Positions 52,965 to 55,584 of a DNA stretch of 55,584 nt are shown here, piece after piece. The notes beneath the pieces are model-generated. The model was not told where the DNA came from, did no database searches, and worked only from the letters and a program-made list of their open reading frames with translations. The position numbers and the translations under genes were made by a program. Each line of letters begins with the position of its first letter. Positions within the stretch are counted from its first letter, which is position 1. This DNA is from Paenibacillus sp. BJ-4 (GTDB lineage Bacteria; Bacillota; Bacilli; Paenibacillales; Paenibacillaceae): the NCBI RefSeq assembly GCF_020404765.1, contig NZ_JAIVEM010000172.1, forward strand, positions 1 through 55,584, written 5' to 3'.

Positions 52965-53351
52965 ATGCACCTTTTGTGTAAAGAAATGAATACTGTTTTT
53001 GAAGCGCAGTCAAAAACCAGCTTTACCAAGGTCGAGATTTTATACCATATTCATCAACGACAGGAATTAAGTCAGTTGGAGCTTCAGCATTTACTGGCAC
53101 TGGACGGAGCAGCGGTTACCCGACACCTGAAAAGGCTGGAGCAGGAAGGTCTGATTATCCGCAATAAAAAAGAGCAGGATAAGCGTGTCACTTATATTTG
53201 CCTGACCGAGCAAGGAGTTCAAGAACTGGAAGGTTTGGCGAAGCAAAGAGAGGTCTTTCAGGACAAGCTGTTGCGTGATTTTACAGATGAAGAAATTGTA
53301 GCTTTGACAGGTGTGTTACAACGTATGTCTACCAATGTAAAGAGTATGTAA
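52965..53351 (+). CDS. MarR-family transcriptional regulator with unclear start
   Basis: A winged-helix regulator. LSQLELQHLLALDGAAVTRH and LEQEGLIIRNKKEQDKRVTY are the recognition helix and wing. The ATG at 52965 gives 128 residues but has no ribosome binding site. A strong GGAGGAGGAGG lies at 52908-52918 and points to a start near 52926. There the in-frame codons are ATC ATC GAA TAT TGC ACG, continuing IEYCTDKSKLFYR, a normal MarR N-terminus. So the expected ATG is absent; translation may begin at ATC or the gene may be weakened. Autoregulation is likely through 52881-52896. Confidence 0.8.
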   Translation: MHLLCKEMNTVFEAQSKTSFTKVEILYHIHQRQELSQLELQHLLALDGAAVTRHLKRLEQEGLIIRNKKEQDKRVTYICLTEQGVQELEGLAKQREVFQDKLLRDFTDEEIVALTGVLQRMSTNVKSM

Positions 53352-53637
53352 AATATGCGAGGAGGAAAAACAGTGGAGATGTTCAGAAAATAGCTTTAAA
53401 GTGCTAAAAAAGCATACCGGGTGAATCATTTCTATTGTAAGCAATTTTGACGAAGAGTTGGTACAGGAATACGACGTAACCGCTAAAATCCGTAGTTGGA
53501 GCTGCGTTTCCTTTTTCACTAAAGGGACTGTATTAACGCCCACGCATTAAGTGAGACCCACCATGCTGTCGGTAACATAGAATCTGCAGCGAATGCCTTT
53601 GATAAGTACAAAAATATCTGATTTGTTAAAATGAGAC
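53352..53637. pseudogene. Decayed coding remnant after the MarR gene
   Basis: A GGAGGAAAAACAGTG start-like site at 53363 is followed at once by stops. Two short frames then look protein-like: 53425-53550 reads VSNFDEELVQEYDVTAKIRS, and 53538-53621 reads AHALSETHHAVGNIESAANA. They could be pieces of one gene separated by frameshifts, probably one regulated by the MarR. I cannot name the family. Confidence 0.35.
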
Positions 53638-53669
53638 CCCGTCAGGTGCATAACAGCCTGGCGGTTTTT
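53638..53669 (+). terminator. Terminator after the MarR region
   Basis: CCGTCAGG and CCTGGCGG pair around a ten-base loop, followed by TTTTTCTG. Confidence 0.8.
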
Positions 53670-53721
53670 CTGTTTTCCGAACAATGCATATGCGTTCAAT
53701 TTACAACATTCGCTTTTTCTG

Positions 53722-53750
53722 TTGACAAGCTGTAGGTGAGAGCCTAAAAT
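53722..53750 (+). promoter_or_regulatory. SigA promoter of the purine permease gene
   Basis: A perfect TTGACA is 17 bases before TAAAAT. The leader to the start codon is about 85 bases and shows no purine aptamer motif. Confidence 0.75.
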
Positions 53751-53839
53751 AACGGATGTAATAGCTGTATGAATGCGAATATTACAGCAAATGTACGACA
53801 ACAATACGAGTATGCTTTACGTAGGAGGAATTACGACTC

Positions 53840-55210
53840 ATGGAGCGTTTCTTTAAATTAAAGGAACATGGAACAAACATCCGCACCGAGATTATTGCGG
53901 GGATTACTACTTTTATGACCATGGCTTACATTCTGGTGGTCAATAATACCTTTTTGGGGCCAACTGGTGCGGGTATGCCTAGTGAAGCTGTCTTTTTTGC
54001 GACAGCAGTAGGTGCGGGTCTGGTTACCATTTTGATGGGGTTATTCGTTAATGTGCCGATCGGCATGGCCCCAGGCATGGGTTTAAATGCTTATTTTATG
54101 ACGGTAGTCTTGAGTTCTAATGGTGTAATCACTTGGCAGGCGGCACTTGGCGCTGTATTTATATCCGGTATCGTCTTTCTAATTTTAACCGTGACACGAG
54201 TAAGGCAGATGTTACTTGTTGCGGTTCCGGAAAATTTAAAGACAGCTATTACGGTAGGTATTGGCTTGTTCATTACGATTGTGGGCTTTAAGCTCTGTAA
54301 TTTGGTTATGGTCAGCATCGTTCCAGGTACAGATGTCGGTCAACCGGTTCCAGGTCATGCTTTTAATTTAGTTCTCGGCAGCTTGGTTCACCAAAAGGAT
54401 GCGTTGCTGGCGTTAATCGGATTGCTTATTATCGCAGCGCTGATGGTTGTTCGGGTCAAAGGTGCTTTGCTGATTGGAATCGTAGCTACAACATTGATCG
54501 GTATTCCGATGGGGGTCACAAATCTGAGTAGCCTGACAACAGGGCACTGGATTCCTGATTTCACTAACTTGGCGGTAGGCCAGTTAGACTTGAAGGCTGC
54601 TCTGCACATTGGGCTGTTTGATATTATTTTCATTTTCACTTTTGTGGAGTTGTTTGATACGTTTGGTACATTGGTGGGTACAGCTACCCGTGCAGGAATA
54701 ATGAAGGATAAGAAAAAAGGCGAGAAAATCATCGGTAAAGCGATGCTGGTGGATGCTGTTGGCGTAAGTACCGGTGCGATATTGGGTACAAGCACAATCA
54801 CAGCTTTCGTAGAAAGCTCCGCAGGGGTAGAAGAAGGTGGACGTACCGGTTTGACCGCTGTAACGACAGGTATTCTGTTCTTGTTGGCCCTCTTTATCGC
54901 ACCGTTGGCACTGGTTGTACCTTCTGCGGCTACGGCTCCAGCTCTAATTATTGTCGGTGTGTTAATGATGAGTCAGGTTCGCAATATTGACTGGGATAAC
55001 TTCCTGCTCGCATTCCCTGCGTTTTTGACTATTGTTTTGATGCCTTTTACAGGCGGGATTGCTAACGGTATTTCTGCTGGTATTTTGTCTTACGTTGTGC
55101 TGGCAGTGTTCAGTAATTTGTTTACCAGCAATAAAGTTAAAATTCACTGGCTTATGTGGGTGCTTGCTATTATTGTAGTAATTCGGTTTGCCTTTATGGG
55201 CTCCGAATAG
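53840..55210 (+). CDS. NCS2-family hypoxanthine/guanine permease (PbuG/PbuO type)
   Basis: A 456-residue purine transporter with about 12 to 14 helices. The AzgA-like subgroup motifs are visible: MERFFKLKEHGTNIRTEIIA, NVPIGMAPGMGLNAYFMTVV, FDIIFIFTFVELFDTFGTLV and ALFIAPLALVVPSAATAPAL. Related B. subtilis proteins PbuG and PbuO import hypoxanthine and guanine. ATG after GTAGGAGGAA. Its genomic neighbour guaA is 3.6 kb away, but no shared leader was seen. Terminator follows. Confidence 0.93.
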   Translation: MERFFKLKEHGTNIRTEIIAGITTFMTMAYILVVNNTFLGPTGAGMPSEAVFFATAVGAGLVTILMGLFVNVPIGMAPGMGLNAYFMTVVLSSNGVITWQAALGAVFISGIVFLILTVTRVRQMLLVAVPENLKTAITVGIGLFITIVGFKLCNLVMVSIVPGTDVGQPVPGHAFNLVLGSLVHQKDALLALIGLLIIAALMVVRVKGALLIGIVATTLIGIPMGVTNLSSLTTGHWIPDFTNLAVGQLDLKAALHIGLFDIIFIFTFVELFDTFGTLVGTATRAGIMKDKKKGEKIIGKAMLVDAVGVSTGAILGTSTITAFVESSAGVEEGGRTGLTAVTTGILFLLALFIAPLALVVPSAATAPALIIVGVLMMSQVRNIDWDNFLLAFPAFLTIVLMPFTGGIANGISAGILSYVVLAVFSNLFTSNKVKIHWLMWVLAIIVVIRFAFMGSE

Positions 55211-55226
55211 AATAGTAGATGAATTT

Positions 55227-55267
55227 AGAGCTTCTTCCCTGGTATTTAGGGAGGGGCTCTTTTTTTA
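55227..55267 (+). terminator. Terminator after the purine permease gene
   Basis: AGAGC..TTCCCT pairs with AGGGA..GGGCTCT, followed by seven T residues. Confidence 0.9.
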
Positions 55268-55326
55268 TGTCTATTAAGGATTTAACGCATTTAATATAGA
55301 AGGTTTCAAAAATATATAATAAATAC

Positions 55327-55446
55327 TTGCAAACTATTTTTGTATGTGGTATATTCTAATTCCGGCCAAGAAATACAAGGTTGCGAGTGAATGCAATAAA
55401 AAAGATTCAAAAAAAGCTTGCATGGTTGGTTCGGATGTGATAAGAT
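55327..55446 (+). promoter_or_regulatory. Tandem rRNA promoters P1 and P2
   Basis: Two promoters with exact 17-base spacers lie in tandem: TTGCAA-17-TATATT (55327-55355) and TTGCAT-17-TAAGAT (55418-55446). This pair with AT-rich upstream sequence is typical of rrn operons in Bacillales. Confidence 0.85.
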
Positions 55447-55584
55447 ATAAGAGTTGGTAAGGCGATGAGCTAAGTCAACAAAAAGAAATGTTTGATCTTT
55501 GAAAACTGAACAACGAGTGAGTAATGATTTTGTTCGCAAAATCAACAATGAGATATTTTATCTCGTCAGTTTCAACATGAGCTA
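55447..55584 (+). other. Leader of an rRNA operon (16S gene begins beyond the window)
   Basis: The sequence TGATCTTTGAAAACTGAACAAC (55491-55512) resembles the antitermination boxA region seen in front of 16S genes in Paenibacillus and Bacillus. TTTTGTTCGCAAAATC and TGAGATATTTTATCTC hairpins follow. No 16S sequence is reached before position 55584. Confidence 0.8.

Noticed and set aside
53700..53839. A purine riboswitch in front of the NCS2 permease
   Set aside because: The core aptamer motifs (TATA..CTAAT..TTTCTACC) are absent, and the leader is too short after the promoter.
55306..55548. An 80-residue minus-strand frame at the window end
   Set aside because: It overlies the rrn promoters and leader, with no start site.

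Overview
The window reads as chromosomal DNA of an endospore-forming Firmicute of the Paenibacillus type, probably close to P. polymyxa. This is inferred from the protein repertoire (GerA-type germination genes, LipL, YneF, LCP, YesM/YesN-type signalling, a GH105/rhamnogalacturonan cluster), strong AGGAGG ribosome binding sites, T-box and TPP leaders, and moderate GC. No phage, plasmid, CRISPR or defence module was seen. Most of the window is ordinary core genome, with one decaying accessory stretch at about 42.2-47.9 kb and a smaller one at about 52.4-53.7 kb.

Layout. 1-8.2 kb: the tail of an IS3-family element abuts sodA. A possible structured RNA follows, then a GNAT acetyltransferase, signal peptidase I, RNase HI, a fused QueG-O6-methylguanine-DNA methyltransferase, yneF, folE, lipL, and a second superoxide dismutase with a long N-terminal extension. 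8.4-14.5 kb: alpha/beta hydrolase, IclR regulator, TPP-riboswitch-controlled thiC, a 50-residue small protein and a YitT membrane protein. 14.6-23.9 kb: a frameshifted SdpI-family gene with a separate DUF1648 protein, aconitase, an amidase-domain protein with D-Ala-D-Ala ligase, uvsE, and an inositol-phosphatase family enzyme.

23.9-33.5 kb is one functional unit for rhamnogalacturonan (pectin) use. It has a YesM/YesN-like two-component system, a lipoprotein and two permeases of a CUT1-type ABC importer, a rhamnogalacturonan acetylesterase-like SGNH enzyme, a GH105 unsaturated rhamnogalacturonyl hydrolase, and a small protein of the Anabaena-sensory-rhodopsin-transducer (ASRT) fold. A full consensus cre site sits upstream of the lipoprotein gene, and a long hairpin separates that gene from the permeases.

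33.5-42.1 kb (mostly minus strand): trpS with a long Trp T-box leader, an EamA transporter, hemL and an LCP cell-wall ligase, then a divergent three-gene ABC-2 exporter and a Bcp-type peroxiredoxin. 42.2-47.9 kb: a GerA-type germinant-receptor operon (A-C-B-D-B) behind a SigG-like promoter. Three of its five genes carry stops or frameshifts, and a broken MFS gene lies next to it. 47.9-55.6 kb: DedA, guaA, an oxidoreductase with a divergent LysR regulator, a truncated SGNH gene, a MarR regulator with no canonical start codon at its ribosome binding site, an NCS2 purine permease, and finally the tandem promoters and leader of an rRNA operon whose 16S gene lies beyond the edge.

I found no clearly new multi-gene system. 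The observations most worth following are the QueG-Ogt fusion, the extended superoxide dismutase, the ASRT protein in the pectin operon, the disabled germinant receptor and the unexplained folded element at 1051-1153.
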